64,000 nt of DNA. Origin: Streptomyces chromofuscus. GTDB lineage: Bacteria; Actinomycetota; Actinomycetes; Streptomycetales; Streptomycetaceae. Under the pieces are notes generated by a model that saw only the letters and a list, made by a program, of their open reading frames with translations, was not told the origin of the DNA and did no database searches. The translations under genes and the position numbers were made by a program. Position 1 is the stretch's first letter. The number at the start of each line of letters is the position of its first letter. Of the stretch, positions 41,974 through 50,966 are shown one piece after another. The stretch is from NCBI RefSeq assembly GCF_015160875.1, contig NZ_CP063374.1, forward strand, positions 744,001 to 808,000, given 5' to 3'.

Positions 41974-43575
41974 GTGACTACCACCGCCCCGGACCGCAGC
42001 ACCGATCCGACTGTCGTACGGCCGCCCGTGACGCACTCGCGGGCGGCGCGTTTCCTGCTCCTTCTCGCGGTGTTCGTCTGTGCCGCCTGCGGTCTGGTCT
42101 ACGAGCTGGCGCTGACCGCGCTGGGCAGTTACCTCATCGGCAACTCCGTGACGCAGACCTCCGTGGTCATCTCCGTCATGGTCTTCGCCATGGGCATCGG
42201 CTCCTTGGCCGCGAAGCCGATGCAGCGGCGCGCGGTCGGCGCCTTCGCCCTGCTGGAAGGGGCGCTGGCGCTCGTCGGCGGCCTGTCGGTGCTCGTCCTG
42301 TACATCACGTTCGCCTGGCTGCGGATCTACATGCCGGCCATGGTGGCCGTGTCGTTCCTCGTCGGCCTCCTCATCGGCGCCGAGATCCCGCTGCTGATGA
42401 CGCTGCTTCAGCGGATCCGGCGGCAGGAGGCGGGCAGCGCGGTCGCCGACATGTTCGCCGTGGACTACGTCGGGGCCCTGGTCGGCGGGCTGTGCTTCCC
42501 GCTGCTGCTCCTGCCCACCTTCGGACAGCTACGGGGAGCGCTGGTGGTGGGCGCGGTCAACGCCGTGGCCGGGGTCGTCGTCGTCCTGTGGATCTTCCGC
42601 CGGGAGACCCGGCGTGCCGTACGCCTGGCGCTCCTGGCCGGGGGCGCCGCCGTACTCGCCGTGCTCGGCACGGTGTACGTCCTGGCGGACGACATCGAGG
42701 TGACGGCCCGGCAGAAGCTGTACCGGGACCCGATCGTCCACGCCGAGACCACGGTGTACCAGGACATCGTCGTCACCCGGTCGACCGCGTTCACGGGCAC
42801 CCCGGACATGCGGTTGTTCCTCAACGGGGACCTGCAGTTCTCGTCCGTCGACGAGTACCGCTACCACGAGGCCCTCGTGCATCCGGCGCTGTCGGGCAAA
42901 CGCACCTCGGTTCTGATCCTGGGCGGCGGCGACGGACTGGCCCTGCGGGAGGTGCTGCGGTACGACGACGTCGAGCGGGTCACGCTGGTCGATCTCGACC
43001 CGGCGATGACCCGGCTCGCCCGTACCTTCGGCCCGTTGGCCGACCTCAACGACGACGCGTTCGGCGACCCCAGGGTGCGCGTCGTCCACGCCGACGCCTT
43101 CAACTGGCTGCGCGACGCCGACCGGCGCCACGACACGGTCGTCATCGACTTCCCCGACCCGGACACCGCCGCGCTGGCCAAGCTCTACAGCGTGGAGTTC
43201 TACCATCTGCTGCGGCACGCCCTGCACCCCGACAGCCGGGTGGTGGTGCAGGCCGGCTCTCCGTTCTTCGCCCCCAAGTCGTACTGGTCCATCGCCACGA
43301 CGATCGCCGAGGCCGGCTACCGCACGACCGCGTACCAGGTGGACGTCCCCAGCTTCGGCAACTGGGGCTTCGTCCTCGCCGTACCCGGCGCCGACGGACC
43401 GGCGCCCGCACTGCGGCTGGCCGAGGACGCCCCGTCCCTGCGGTTCCTGGACGACGCCGTGCTTCGGGCGGCCTCCGTCTTCCCGGTCGACCGCCGCCCC
43501 CAGGACGTCCGGGCGAGCACCCTCATGGATCCCGCGGTGCTGGAGTACACGCGGCACGAGTGGCAGAACTACTGA
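41974..43575 (+). CDS. membrane-fused spermidine synthase-like aminopropyltransferase
   Basis: 533 residues from GTG 41974. The N-terminal ~230 residues form about seven TM helices (LLLLAVFVCAACGLVYELAL onward). The C-terminal half is a Rossmann methyltransferase-like spermidine-synthase domain: FLNGDLQFSSVDEYRYHEAL, LILGGGDGLALREVL (SAM/dcSAM site), LVDLDPAMTRLARTF, VVIDFPDPDTAALAKLYSVEF. The catalytic Asp of spermidine synthase is in the IDFPDP segment. Chemistry on the membrane with DUF350 and the DUF4247 lipoprotein is likely; the actual acceptor is not established. Confidence 0.9.
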   Translation: MTTTAPDRSTDPTVVRPPVTHSRAARFLLLLAVFVCAACGLVYELALTALGSYLIGNSVTQTSVVISVMVFAMGIGSLAAKPMQRRAVGAFALLEGALALVGGLSVLVLYITFAWLRIYMPAMVAVSFLVGLLIGAEIPLLMTLLQRIRRQEAGSAVADMFAVDYVGALVGGLCFPLLLLPTFGQLRGALVVGAVNAVAGVVVVLWIFRRETRRAVRLALLAGGAAVLAVLGTVYVLADDIEVTARQKLYRDPIVHAETTVYQDIVVTRSTAFTGTPDMRLFLNGDLQFSSVDEYRYHEALVHPALSGKRTSVLILGGGDGLALREVLRYDDVERVTLVDLDPAMTRLARTFGPLADLNDDAFGDPRVRVVHADAFNWLRDADRRHDTVVIDFPDPDTAALAKLYSVEFYHLLRHALHPDSRVVVQAGSPFFAPKSYWSIATTIAEAGYRTTAYQVDVPSFGNWGFVLAVPGADGPAPALRLAEDAPSLRFLDDAVLRAASVFPVDRRPQDVRASTLMDPAVLEYTRHEWQNY

Positions 43576-43587
43576 TCGAGCCCTGTC

Positions 43588-44682
43588 TCAAGGGTTGCCG
43601 CCGGCTTCGGTGACCATCGCGGTGACTCCGTCGATGCCGCCCTCGGCCAGGGCATGGCGTTGCCGGTCCGCGCCGGTGCCCTGGCGCAGCAGCCGGTGGA
43701 CCAGCGAGGTCACCTCACGGCTGTCACCGGACGCCTGAAGCGCCGGAGAGACGTACTCCAGCAGCCGGCACACCACGTCGCCCGCGCGGCGACGGCTGCC
43801 CGCCGAATCGATCAGGTCCTCGCTCAGACCGTGCCGGGCCGCCTGCCACATCGCCGCCCGCAGCAGCTCCTGGCCCGGCTCCGCCGACGGACGCCCGGCT
43901 GTCACCTCGCACACGGCGGTGTCGACCAGCGCCCGCACCAGACCGGCGAACATCACGGCGTCGTCCGTACGCAGCTGCACGTCCAGGCAGCGCACCTCGA
44001 CCGTGGGACAACGCTCGGACAGCCGGATCTGCCAGTAGAGCTGTCCGGCGTCACTGATCACACCGGTGTCGACCAGGCGCCGCACCCGTGTGTCGTAGTC
44101 CTGGTCGTCCAGGAAGCGCGGCGGGACGCCGCTGACCGGCCAGCGGTCGAAGACGACGGTGCGCCAGCTGGCGAAGCCGGTGTCGTGTCCCTCCCACAGC
44201 GGGGAGTTCGCCGCCATCGCGGTCAGCGTCGGCAGCCACAGACGGATCCGGTTCAGCACCTCCACCCCGACCCGGCGGCCGGGGACGGCGACGTGCACGT
44301 GCATGCCGTTGACCATCTGCTCCGCCACCAATTGGGGCGCCTGCCGCTGCATCGCCTTGTAGCGGGTCTGCGCGGTGACCGGCACGGGCGTGTCCTCCCG
44401 GAGCAGGGGCGTGCCGCTGGCCAGGATCCGGCAGCCGTGCGTCTCCGCCGCCCCGGCCACGGCGTGCCGCAGCCGCAGCAGGTGTCCGCCGACCTCCTCC
44501 AGCGAGTCGCACACGGGCGTGGCCACCTCGACCTGCGCCTGCAGGAGCTCCGGCTGGATCTCCCGGGAGGCGACGAACGGCTCCAGGCCGGCCGAGGCCC
44601 TCACCTTCTCCGCGTACGGAGCCAGTCGGCCCGTGACCGGATCGACCAGCAGAAACTCCTCTTCGACACCGACCGTCGCCAT
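43588..44682 (-). CDS. YbdK-type carboxylate-amine ligase (glutamate-cysteine ligase 2 family)
   Basis: 364 residues from ATG 44682. [20 protein letters not shown] is the GCS2 opening with the metal-binding [29 protein letters not shown] (metal-binding His), [19 protein letters not shown] and [13 protein letters not shown] follow in order. YbdK-type enzymes make gamma-glutamylcysteine weakly in vitro; in Streptomyces, which uses mycothiol, several paralogues occur with other roles. Converges on the aminopropyltransferase gene with a 12-bp gap. It lies ~390 bp from the next plus-strand gene. Confidence 0.9.
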   Translation of the reverse strand: MATVGVEEEFLLVDPVTGRLAPYAEKVRASAGLEPFVASREIQPELLQAQVEVATPVCDSLEEVGGHLLRLRHAVAGAAETHGCRILASGTPLLREDTPVPVTAQTRYKAMQRQAPQLVAEQMVNGMHVHVAVPGRRVGVEVLNRIRLWLPTLTAMAANSPLWEGHDTGFASWRTVVFDRWPVSGVPPRFLDDQDYDTRVRRLVDTGVISDAGQLYWQIRLSERCPTVEVRCLDVQLRTDDAVMFAGLVRALVDTAVCEVTAGRPSAEPGQELLRAAMWQAARHGLSEDLIDSAGSRRRAGDVVCRLLEYVSPALQASGDSREVTSLVHRLLRQGTGADRQRHALAEGGIDGVTAMVTEAGGNP

Positions 44683-44948
44683 CGACGCCCCTTTCCTCTC
44701 CCGCCGCGCACCGCCCCGGCGGGAAACGGGCGCGCCCGCGCGGGCGCCGGTGGAAGCCGCGCCCGCGCCGTCCCGTCTGCTGGAGGGTGCCACCAGCAAG
44801 TGCCGCGAACGCGCCGTTTCAAACCTTCGCGCGCGCGGCCACGATGACCGAGGGCGGCTCGGGGTACTCGGCGCGCCGGTGCCGGACGGCGGGCACGGCC
44901 CCGTGGCGGCGCCCCGGCGGCCACCTCGTACCGGACCGCGCACCTCAC
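44683..44948. other. intergenic region upstream of YbdK-type gene
   Basis: No gene is supported. It should hold the YbdK-type promoter; nothing distinctive was seen before the tandem repeat that begins at about 44949. Confidence 0.4.
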
Positions 44949-45066
44949 CCAGGACCGACCACCTCACGCAGGCCGACCACCTCACGCAGGCCACGACCAC
45001 CGCACGCAGGCCACGACCACCGCACACAGGCCGACCACCGCACACAGGCCGACCACCGCACGGAGG
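44949..45066. repeat. minisatellite of 18/20-bp units directly upstream of a start codon
   Basis: Six to seven head-to-tail units of the form CAGGCCGACCACCTCACG (18 bp), two of them with an AC insertion (CAGGCCACGACCACCGCACG, 20 bp), running to within 5 bp of the next ATG. The last unit reads GAGGACCG, so the end of the array provides the GGAGG ribosome site of the downstream gene. Confidence 0.75.
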
Positions 45067-45070
45067 ACCG

Positions 45071-45736
45071 ATGAGACGGACGTGGGTCAGGGCGGCTCCG
45101 GCCCACCCGGCAGCCGGGCCCGCCCGGCGGACACGGCTGCGCTTCGACGGCTGGATCGCGGGGATCGGGACCTCCTCCGGCACCCGTGTGGTGCTCGGGC
45201 ACTGGCCCCGCTCCCCGTTCGGGCCGATCAGCGACGTGATGCTCGAACGGGCGGACGGACATCGGCTGCTGATGGCTCCCTCCGCGGAGGTGGCCGGGTT
45301 CGTCGCCGCCACCTACGTCTTCGACGAGGTCCTGGTCGTACCGGTGAGCGTCAGGACCGGCGGGGACGTCTGGACGGTGACCGCGGCCTCGCTGGAGCTG
45401 CGCTTCGTCACCGGCCGGCGGAGTCCTCTGGGGAGGCTGCTCCGCGCCGTTCCCCCAGCCCTCGCCGCCCGCCCGGCCTGGGCCACGGCCGTCTCACCAC
45501 TCGCCCGTCTCCTGGGCGTGCGCACCCGCGGCAGCGCCCGCGCAGGTCGGCGCGAGTGGTACGGCGCGCGGGACCTGCACCCGATCACCACCGCCGTCGG
45601 CACCTACGAGGGCGAGGACCTCGGCTGTCCGGCCCGGGTGGAACCACCCGTACGGTTCGGGTTCGGCTCGACGCCCCGGAAGCCGTGCGTCGTGCGCGTC
45701 ACCACGACGGTGGCGGTGGACACCGGGACCGACTGA
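45071..45736 (+). CDS. conserved actinobacterial hypothetical protein
   Basis: 221 residues from ATG 45071, with GGAGG at 45062-45066. Recognisable boxes are [58 protein letters not shown] and [16 protein letters not shown], with a [12 protein letters not shown] near the end; these recur in Streptomyces proteins of unknown function. Predicted mixed alpha/beta, no TM helix or signal. Its expression may depend on the repeat array just upstream. Converges on the metallo-hydrolase with an 11-bp gap. Confidence 0.8.
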   Translation: MRRTWVRAAPAHPAAGPARRTRLRFDGWIAGIGTSSGTRVVLGHWPRSPFGPISDVMLERADGHRLLMAPSAEVAGFVAATYVFDEVLVVPVSVRTGGDVWTVTAASLELRFVTGRRSPLGRLLRAVPPALAARPAWATAVSPLARLLGVRTRGSARAGRREWYGARDLHPITTAVGTYEGEDLGCPARVEPPVRFGFGSTPRKPCVVRVTTTVAVDTGTD

Positions 45737-45747
45737 CCGGGGAGGGA

Positions 45748-46605
45748 TCACACGACCGTCGGGGCAGCGCCGGGCTCGCAGGTCACACGGGCCCAGTCAC
45801 CGTGGCCGCAGTGAACGATCCGGTCGCCGAACCCGATCCGCTCCGCCTCGGCGAGGAACGCGGCCAGCGGCGAACGCATCACCGTGTAGTCGCCGTAGTG
45901 CACGGGCAGGACACGCCGGGGATCGAGCCGCCGGGCGAGTTCCGCTCCCTGCGCCCCGTCCATCGTGACGAGGAACCCGCCGGGCAGCAGGGTGCCGCCC
46001 AGGTGGAGGAGGGCCAGGTCGGCGGCCGGGAAGCGGCGGGCGATCTCGTCGAGGCCGTCGTAGACCAGCGTGTCGCCGGAGACGTACAGCCGCGTGCGCG
46101 CCGGTGCGCCGACGGGGCCGAACTCCAGCATGCTGCCCATCACCGGTGGCAGCAGGCCGCGCAGCAGCGGGTGGCCGGCGTGCCGTCCCGGCAGGGCCGT
46201 GACCCTGACCTGCTGCCCGCCGTGCCGAAAAGTCAGCGCCCGCCAGGTGCGCAGCCCCGCGGTGCGCCGGAATCCGTGCACGACCTTCAGACGGCGCGCG
46301 GCGTGCGGTGTGGTCAGGACGGGCACCGTGCGGTCCAGGTGCCGGGTGGCCCGGCGGTCCCAGTGGTCCCCGTGCAGATGCGACAGCACGACCCCGTCGA
46401 GCGCGGGCAGCTCGGTCACGTCGACGGCCGGTTCGGTCAGCCGCCGGCTCAGCAGCCCGTACCCGAGGTAGGCGTACTGCCCGCGGTGCAGGAAGTTCGG
46501 GTCGGTGAGCAGGGTGAGCCGCCCGTAGCGCAGAAGTACGGTCGCGTTGCCGATGAAGTGGAGATCGATCGCGCCGTCAGCGGGGTCGTCCGGGGTCCGA
46601 GGCAT
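45748..46605 (-). CDS. MBL-fold metallo-hydrolase (UlaG/NAPE-PLD-like)
   Basis: 285 residues. DLHFIGNATVLLRYGRLTLLTDPNF opens the fold, followed by the metal box SHLHGDHWD (HxHxDH), LPGRHAGHPLL with a further His, LYVSGDTLVYDG (GDT metal Asp) and VLPVHYGDYTVM (terminal His). Pattern fits lipid-type or lactonase-type metal hydrolases of the beta-lactamase-2/UlaG branch. Cytoplasmic. Divergent from the alcohol dehydrogenase across a 307-bp region with a 17-bp tandem repeat. Substrate unknown. Confidence 0.88.
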   Translation of the reverse strand: MPRTPDDPADGAIDLHFIGNATVLLRYGRLTLLTDPNFLHRGQYAYLGYGLLSRRLTEPAVDVTELPALDGVVLSHLHGDHWDRRATRHLDRTVPVLTTPHAARRLKVVHGFRRTAGLRTWRALTFRHGGQQVRVTALPGRHAGHPLLRGLLPPVMGSMLEFGPVGAPARTRLYVSGDTLVYDGLDEIARRFPAADLALLHLGGTLLPGGFLVTMDGAQGAELARRLDPRRVLPVHYGDYTVMRSPLAAFLAEAERIGFGDRIVHCGHGDWARVTCEPGAAPTVV

Positions 46606-46777
46606 GGTCGCCCGTCCTTCGACGGAGCCGGAGGACACCTCGAAAGCACCGTGGGTGCGTGCCCTCCTCCTGCTCGCGGAGTACCCGTGACGGGCCGGGT
46701 CACTCCACGCCGTGCCCGGACGGCCCACCGCGTGCGCACCTGGCGGGGCTCCCGCCCCGGAGGGGGCCTGCCTCCGT
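46606..46777. other. divergent promoter region, metallo-hydrolase side
   Basis: No gene seen. With the 17-bp repeats (46778-46845) and 67 further bases it makes up the 307-bp region between the metallo-hydrolase and dehydrogenase start codons. Confidence 0.4.
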
Positions 46778-46845
46778 GCGCGCGTGCACCGGACGCGCGC
46801 GTGCACCGGACGCGCGCGTGCACCGGACGCGCGCGTGCACCGGCG
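46778..46845. repeat. four 17-bp direct repeats with GTGCAC cores between divergent genes
   Basis: The unit GCGCGCGTGCACCGGAC is repeated head to tail at 46778, 46795, 46812 and 46829, the last diverging in its final two bases. Each unit contains the palindrome GTGCAC flanked by alternating CG. It is 68 nt upstream of the dehydrogenase start. Could be an iterated regulator site, a recombination hot spot or a slipped-strand repeat. Confidence 0.8.
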
Positions 46846-46912
46846 TGGGAGCGCTGATCTCATGGAATGCGCACCCGTGCCGGAGACCGGCCGAACCGAG
46901 AGGCGACACTCC

Positions 46913-47947
46913 ATGCGAGCAACGTTCATGTACGGTGCCGGCGACGTGCGCGTCGAGCAGGCGCCCGACCCGGTGCTGGAGCGGCCCACCGACGCCGTGG
47001 TACGCGTCGTGCGCGCCTGCGTCTGCGGCAGCGACCTGCACCCGTACCACACCATGCCGGCCTCCGACGAGGGCACGCCGATGGGTCACGAGTTCCTGGG
47101 TGTGGTGGAGGAACTCGGCTCCGAGGTCGCCGGACTGAAGCGCGGCGACCTCGTGGTGGCCCCGTTCGCCTACGCCGACAACACGTGCGCGTTCTGCCGC
47201 GAGGGACTGCACACGTCCTGCCCCAACGGCGGCTTCTTCGCCTCGGGGGTCGGCGGCGGTCAGGCGGAGGCGGTCCGCGTACCGCAGGCGCAGGGCACGC
47301 TGGTCAGGCTGCCGGTCGGCGAGGACTCCGAGCTGCTGCCGTCGCTGCTGACCCTGTCCGACGTGTACGGCACCGGCCACCACGCCGCCAAGCAGGCCCG
47401 CGTCGGTCCGGGCAGCACCGTGACCGTGATCGGCGACGGCGCGGTCGGCCTGCTGGCGGTGCTGTCGGCCAGGCGGCTCGGCGCCGAGCGGATCATCCTC
47501 ATGGGCCGGCACGAGGTCCGCACCGAGCTCGGCCGTGAGTTCGGCGCCACCGACGTCGTCCCCGAGCGCGGTGAGGAGGGCGTCGAGCGCGTACGGGAGC
47601 TGACGGGCGGCGACGGCACCCACGCCGTGCTGGAGTGCGTCGGCTACATGAGCGCCTACGAGATGGCGGTCGGCACGGTCCGACCCGGCGGTGTCATCAG
47701 CCGCGTCGGCGTCCCTCAGTACGAGGAGGCGCCGGTCGGCTTCAGCAGCCTGTTCGGCCCGAACGTCACCCTCACCGGCGGGCCCGCGCCGGTCCGCGCC
47801 TACATCGAGGAACTGCTGCCCGGCGTCCTCGACGGCACGGTCGAGCCCGGGCGCGTGTTCGACCGGACGGTCGGCCTCGACGAGGTGCCGGAGGGGTACC
47901 GCGCCATGGACCGGCGCGAGGCGCTCAAGGTCCTCGTCCGTCCCTGA
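46913..47947 (+). CDS. zinc-dependent alcohol dehydrogenase family protein
   Basis: 344 residues. Medium-chain dehydrogenase fold: catalytic zinc Cys in RACVCGSDLHPYH, GHEFLGVVEE (zinc Glu/His), a structural lobe TCAFCREGLHTSCPNGG in which only three Cys are seen, then the Rossmann TVIGDGAVGLLAVLSARRLG and a long SVTVRPGG-like TVRPGGVISRVGVPQY. NADP or NAD preference cannot be fixed by eye. It may oxidise alcohols or reduce aldehydes. Divergent from the metallo-hydrolase and converging on the NAD kinase. Confidence 0.9.
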   Translation: MRATFMYGAGDVRVEQAPDPVLERPTDAVVRVVRACVCGSDLHPYHTMPASDEGTPMGHEFLGVVEELGSEVAGLKRGDLVVAPFAYADNTCAFCREGLHTSCPNGGFFASGVGGGQAEAVRVPQAQGTLVRLPVGEDSELLPSLLTLSDVYGTGHHAAKQARVGPGSTVTVIGDGAVGLLAVLSARRLGAERIILMGRHEVRTELGREFGATDVVPERGEEGVERVRELTGGDGTHAVLECVGYMSAYEMAVGTVRPGGVISRVGVPQYEEAPVGFSSLFGPNVTLTGGPAPVRAYIEELLPGVLDGTVEPGRVFDRTVGLDEVPEGYRAMDRREALKVLVRP

Positions 47948-47978
47948 CCCGCCGGGGTCCGCGGGGTCTCCGCTGCGG

Positions 47979-49052
47979 TCACAGAAGCGGTGACGAGCCG
48001 TCCGTGACTGTCAGCAGCGCCAGATGGGCGAGATCTCCGGGCGGCGGAGTCGTCACCGACCACAGGGGCGCGGGCGACCCGTCGGCGACCGCGGCCGGGG
48101 CGTCGGTCAGGTTCATGCGCTCCCGCAGCCGGCCGTAGAAGTCCATCGGCCCCAGCCGTACGGCCCGCAGCCGCCGGGGGGCCGCGTACACGCCGATCCA
48201 GTCCCCCGGGTTCAGAACGCCCCGGACCTGGCCGTCGATGCTGACCGCGGCCGGTCCCGACCGTTCGAGGACGCGCAGGCCGACGGGCTCGTCGGGGGCC
48301 GTGACGACCGAGCGGTTGAACGCCATGTGCGGGGCGACCGGCGTGAAGACGAGGGCCTCGGCGCGCGGCGAGACCACGGGCCCGCCGGCGGCGAAGCTGT
48401 AGGCGGTCGAGCCGGTCGGGGTGGCCACCAGCAGCGCGTCGGCGGAATAGGACGCCAGGAGCCGCCCGGAGACGTAGACCCCCACCGACACCTGCCGGTC
48501 CCGGGCCAGCTTCTCCAGGACGACGTCGTTGAGCGCGGTGACGTCGAGCGCGATGCCCCAGTCGTCGTCGACCTCGCACTCGCCGCGGACCGGGGGCGGC
48601 GGCAGGAGCGGCCCGCGACCGTAGCAGACCCAGTCCTCCATGGGCGGCGGCACTTCGAGGCGGCGGGAGGCGCGCAGGGCGAGCAGCATGCGGCTGTCGA
48701 TCCTGAGCCGGTCCTCGCGCACGTCGTCCAGCGCCGCACGCACGCCGTCGGCCGACACCTCCGTAAGGAAACCCACCCGCCCCAGGTCGACGCCCAGCAC
48801 CAGGGCGTCGTTCTGGGCCGCCAGCCGCGCGCCGCGCAGGAAGGTGCCGTCGCCGCCCAGGGTGACGATGAGATCGGGGTCGCCCGCGGCCTCGACCTCC
48901 TCCCGGGCGGTGCGCCGCCCGCCGTCGTCCCACACGTCGATGTCCGTGCACCGCACGGCGTGCTCCTCGCACCAGGCGCGGACCACACCGGCCGCCGCCA
49001 CGGCCTCCGGGCGTCCGCCGTGCACGACCAGTCCGATTCGGCTCACCGTCAT
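47979..49052 (-). CDS. NAD(+)/NADH kinase
   Basis: 357 residues from ATG 49052 with CGGAGG 6 nt upstream. IGLVVHGGRPEAVAAAG, the phosphate-donor motif TLGGDGTFLRGARLAA, DLGRVGFLTEV, TALNDVVLEKLARDR (NE/ND box, here N-D) and LLVATPTGSTAYSFAAGGP (TPTGSTAY) are all present. It makes NADP from NAD with ATP or polyphosphate. Some 50 residues longer at the C-terminus than minimal NAD kinases. Streptomyces carry more than one; this is likely an accessory copy. Divergent from the dha operon, 278 bp apart. Confidence 0.92.
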   Translation of the reverse strand: MTVSRIGLVVHGGRPEAVAAAGVVRAWCEEHAVRCTDIDVWDDGGRRTAREEVEAAGDPDLIVTLGGDGTFLRGARLAAQNDALVLGVDLGRVGFLTEVSADGVRAALDDVREDRLRIDSRMLLALRASRRLEVPPPMEDWVCYGRGPLLPPPPVRGECEVDDDWGIALDVTALNDVVLEKLARDRQVSVGVYVSGRLLASYSADALLVATPTGSTAYSFAAGGPVVSPRAEALVFTPVAPHMAFNRSVVTAPDEPVGLRVLERSGPAAVSIDGQVRGVLNPGDWIGVYAAPRRLRAVRLGPMDFYGRLRERMNLTDAPAAVADGSPAPLWSVTTPPPGDLAHLALLTVTDGSSPLL

Positions 49053-49330
49053 GTCTGCCTCCGGGGACAGCTGGGTCACCAGGTCGTGGCGACGGTGCGC
49101 GTCGTGGCCCACGCGCCACGCTCGCGAGCGTAGTCCGCGGCCGGTCACGGCCGCCACCGCGGGAGGGCGCCGTACCCGGGCGCGGGTGCCCGACCCGTAC
49201 GGAACGTGTGCGCGGCGCCACGGCGCGTGGCCGGGCCGCGCCCGTGAGTCCCCGCACGTGACCTTCGCTGCCGCAAGGTCGATACTGCCGACAACAGTGC
49301 TCCAGCGGAGAATTTCACCAGGAGGCACCC

Positions 49331-50323
49331 ATGAAGATGCTCATCAACGTTCCGGAGACCGTCGTCGCGGACGCGCTGCGGGGGATGGCGGCGGCGCATC
49401 CGGAGCTGACCGTCGATGTGGAGAACCGGGTGATCGTACGGCGGGACGCGCCCGTCGAGGGGAAGGTCGCGCTCGTCTCCGGCGGGGGCTCGGGGCACGA
49501 GCCGTTGCACGGCGGGTTCGTGGGGCCGGGGATGCTGTCGGCCGCCTGCCCCGGCGAGGTCTTCACCTCCCCCGTGCCGGACCAGATGGTGCGGGCGGCC
49601 GCGGCCGTGGACAGCGGGGCCGGGGTGCTGTTCGTCGTGAAGAACTACACCGGTGACGTGCTCAACTTCGACATGGCGGCCGAGCTCGCCGAGGACGAGG
49701 GCATCCAGATCGCCAAGGTGCTGGTCAACGACGACGTGGCCGTCACCGACAGCCTCTACACGGCGGGGCGGCGGGGTACCGGCGCCACGCTGTTCGTGGA
49801 GAAGATCGCCGGGGCCGCCGCCGACGAGGGGCAGCCGCTGGAGCGGGTGGAGGCGATCGCCCGGCAGGTCAACGAGAACGCGCGCAGTTTCGGTGTGGCG
49901 CTGAGCGCGTGCACCACGCCCGCCAAGGGCAGTCCGACCTTCGATCTGCCGCCCGGCGAGCTGGAGTTGGGCATCGGCATCCACGGCGAGCCCGGACGGG
50001 AGCGGCGCGCGATGATGACCTCGCGCGAGATCGCCGACTTCTCGGTGCACGCGGTGCTGGAGGACCTGAACCCGCGCAACCCCGTCCTGGTCCTGGTCAA
50101 CGGCATGGGCGCGACGCCGCTGCTGGAGCTGTACGGCTTCAACGCCGAGGTGCAGCGGGTGCTCGCCGAGCGGGGCGTGGCCGTCGCCCGCACCCTCGTC
50201 GGCAACTACGTGACCTCCCTCGACATGGCCGGCGCCTCGGTGACCCTGTGTCAGGTCGACGAGGAGTTGCTGCGGCTGTGGGACGCGCCGGTGCGGACGC
50301 CGGGGCTGCGCTGGGGCATGTGA
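49331..50323 (+). CDS. dhaK: dihydroxyacetone kinase subunit DhaK
   Basis: 330 residues, ATG after AGGAGG. ALVSGGGSGHEPLHGGFVGPGML is the substrate-binding loop, FVVKNYTGDVLNFDMAAELA, LFVEKIAGAAADEG, and the covalent-binding His in LGIGIHGEPGRERR; NGMGATPLLELYGF follows. DhaK holds dihydroxyacetone as a hemiaminal on that His for phosphorylation by DhaL. First gene of dhaK-dhaL-dhaM; the phosphoryl donor is the PTS through DhaM. Confidence 0.95.
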   Translation: MKMLINVPETVVADALRGMAAAHPELTVDVENRVIVRRDAPVEGKVALVSGGGSGHEPLHGGFVGPGMLSAACPGEVFTSPVPDQMVRAAAAVDSGAGVLFVVKNYTGDVLNFDMAAELAEDEGIQIAKVLVNDDVAVTDSLYTAGRRGTGATLFVEKIAGAAADEGQPLERVEAIARQVNENARSFGVALSACTTPAKGSPTFDLPPGELELGIGIHGEPGRERRAMMTSREIADFSVHAVLEDLNPRNPVLVLVNGMGATPLLELYGFNAEVQRVLAERGVAVARTLVGNYVTSLDMAGASVTLCQVDEELLRLWDAPVRTPGLRWGM

Positions 50324-50366
50324 CGGCGACACGACGATCAACGCACCTACCACGCAAGGAGACCCA

Positions 50367-50966
50367 GTGCTCGACGCCGACTTCTTCCGCCGTTGGATGA
50401 CGGCGACCGCCGCGTCCGTGGACCGCGAGGCGGAACGGCTCACGGCTCTCGACTCCCCCATCGGGGACGCCGACCACGGCAGCAATCTGCAACGCGGGTT
50501 CACCGCGGTGACGGCGGCGCTGGAGAAGGAGACGCCCTCGACGCCCGGCGCGATCCTGATCCTGGCGGGGCGGCAGCTGATCTCGACGGTCGGCGGGGCC
50601 TCCGGTCCGCTCTACGGCACGCTGCTGCGCCGCACCGGCAAGGCGCTCGGCGACGCCGCCGAGGTCGACCGGGCCCAGCTCGCCGAGGCGCTGCGGGCGG
50701 GCGTGGACGCCGTGATGACGCTCGGCGGCGCCGCGCCCGGCGACAAGACGATGATCGACGCGCTGGTGCCGGGGGTGGACGCGCTCGGCGTCTCCTTCGG
50801 CGCGGCCCGCGACGCCGCCGAGCAGGGCGCGCTGGCCACGACGCCGTTGCAGGCCCGCAAGGGCCGGGCCAGCTATCTGGGCGAGCGCAGCATCGGTCAC
50901 CAGGACCCGGGCGCCACGTCGTCGGCGCTGCTGGTCGCGGGACTCGTGGAGGCCGCCGGTGAGTGA
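50367..50966 (+). CDS. dhaL: dihydroxyacetone kinase subunit DhaL
   Basis: 199 residues from GTG 50367 (AAGGAG upstream). Eight-helix barrel with the Mg-ADP Asp residues in DSPIGDADHGSNLQRGF, then STVGGASGPLYGTLLRR, GAAPGDKTMIDALVPG and a C-terminal RSIGHQDPGATSSALL. In PTS-dependent systems ADP stays bound and is rephosphorylated by DhaM. 43 bp after dhaK; its last 8 bp overlap dhaM. Confidence 0.95.
   Translation: MLDADFFRRWMTATAASVDREAERLTALDSPIGDADHGSNLQRGFTAVTAALEKETPSTPGAILILAGRQLISTVGGASGPLYGTLLRRTGKALGDAAEVDRAQLAEALRAGVDAVMTLGGAAPGDKTMIDALVPGVDALGVSFGAARDAAEQGALATTPLQARKGRASYLGERSIGHQDPGATSSALLVAGLVEAAGE

Noticed and set aside
45071..45736. Secondary-metabolite enzyme
   Set aside because: Nothing in the 64 kb shows PKS, NRPS, terpene cyclase or RiPP precursor signatures; the phytoene-dehydrogenase-like gene lacks crtB/crtE neighbours.
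46778..46845. CRISPR array
   Set aside because: Repeats are 17 bp with no spacers between them and no cas genes in the window; a simple tandem repeat.
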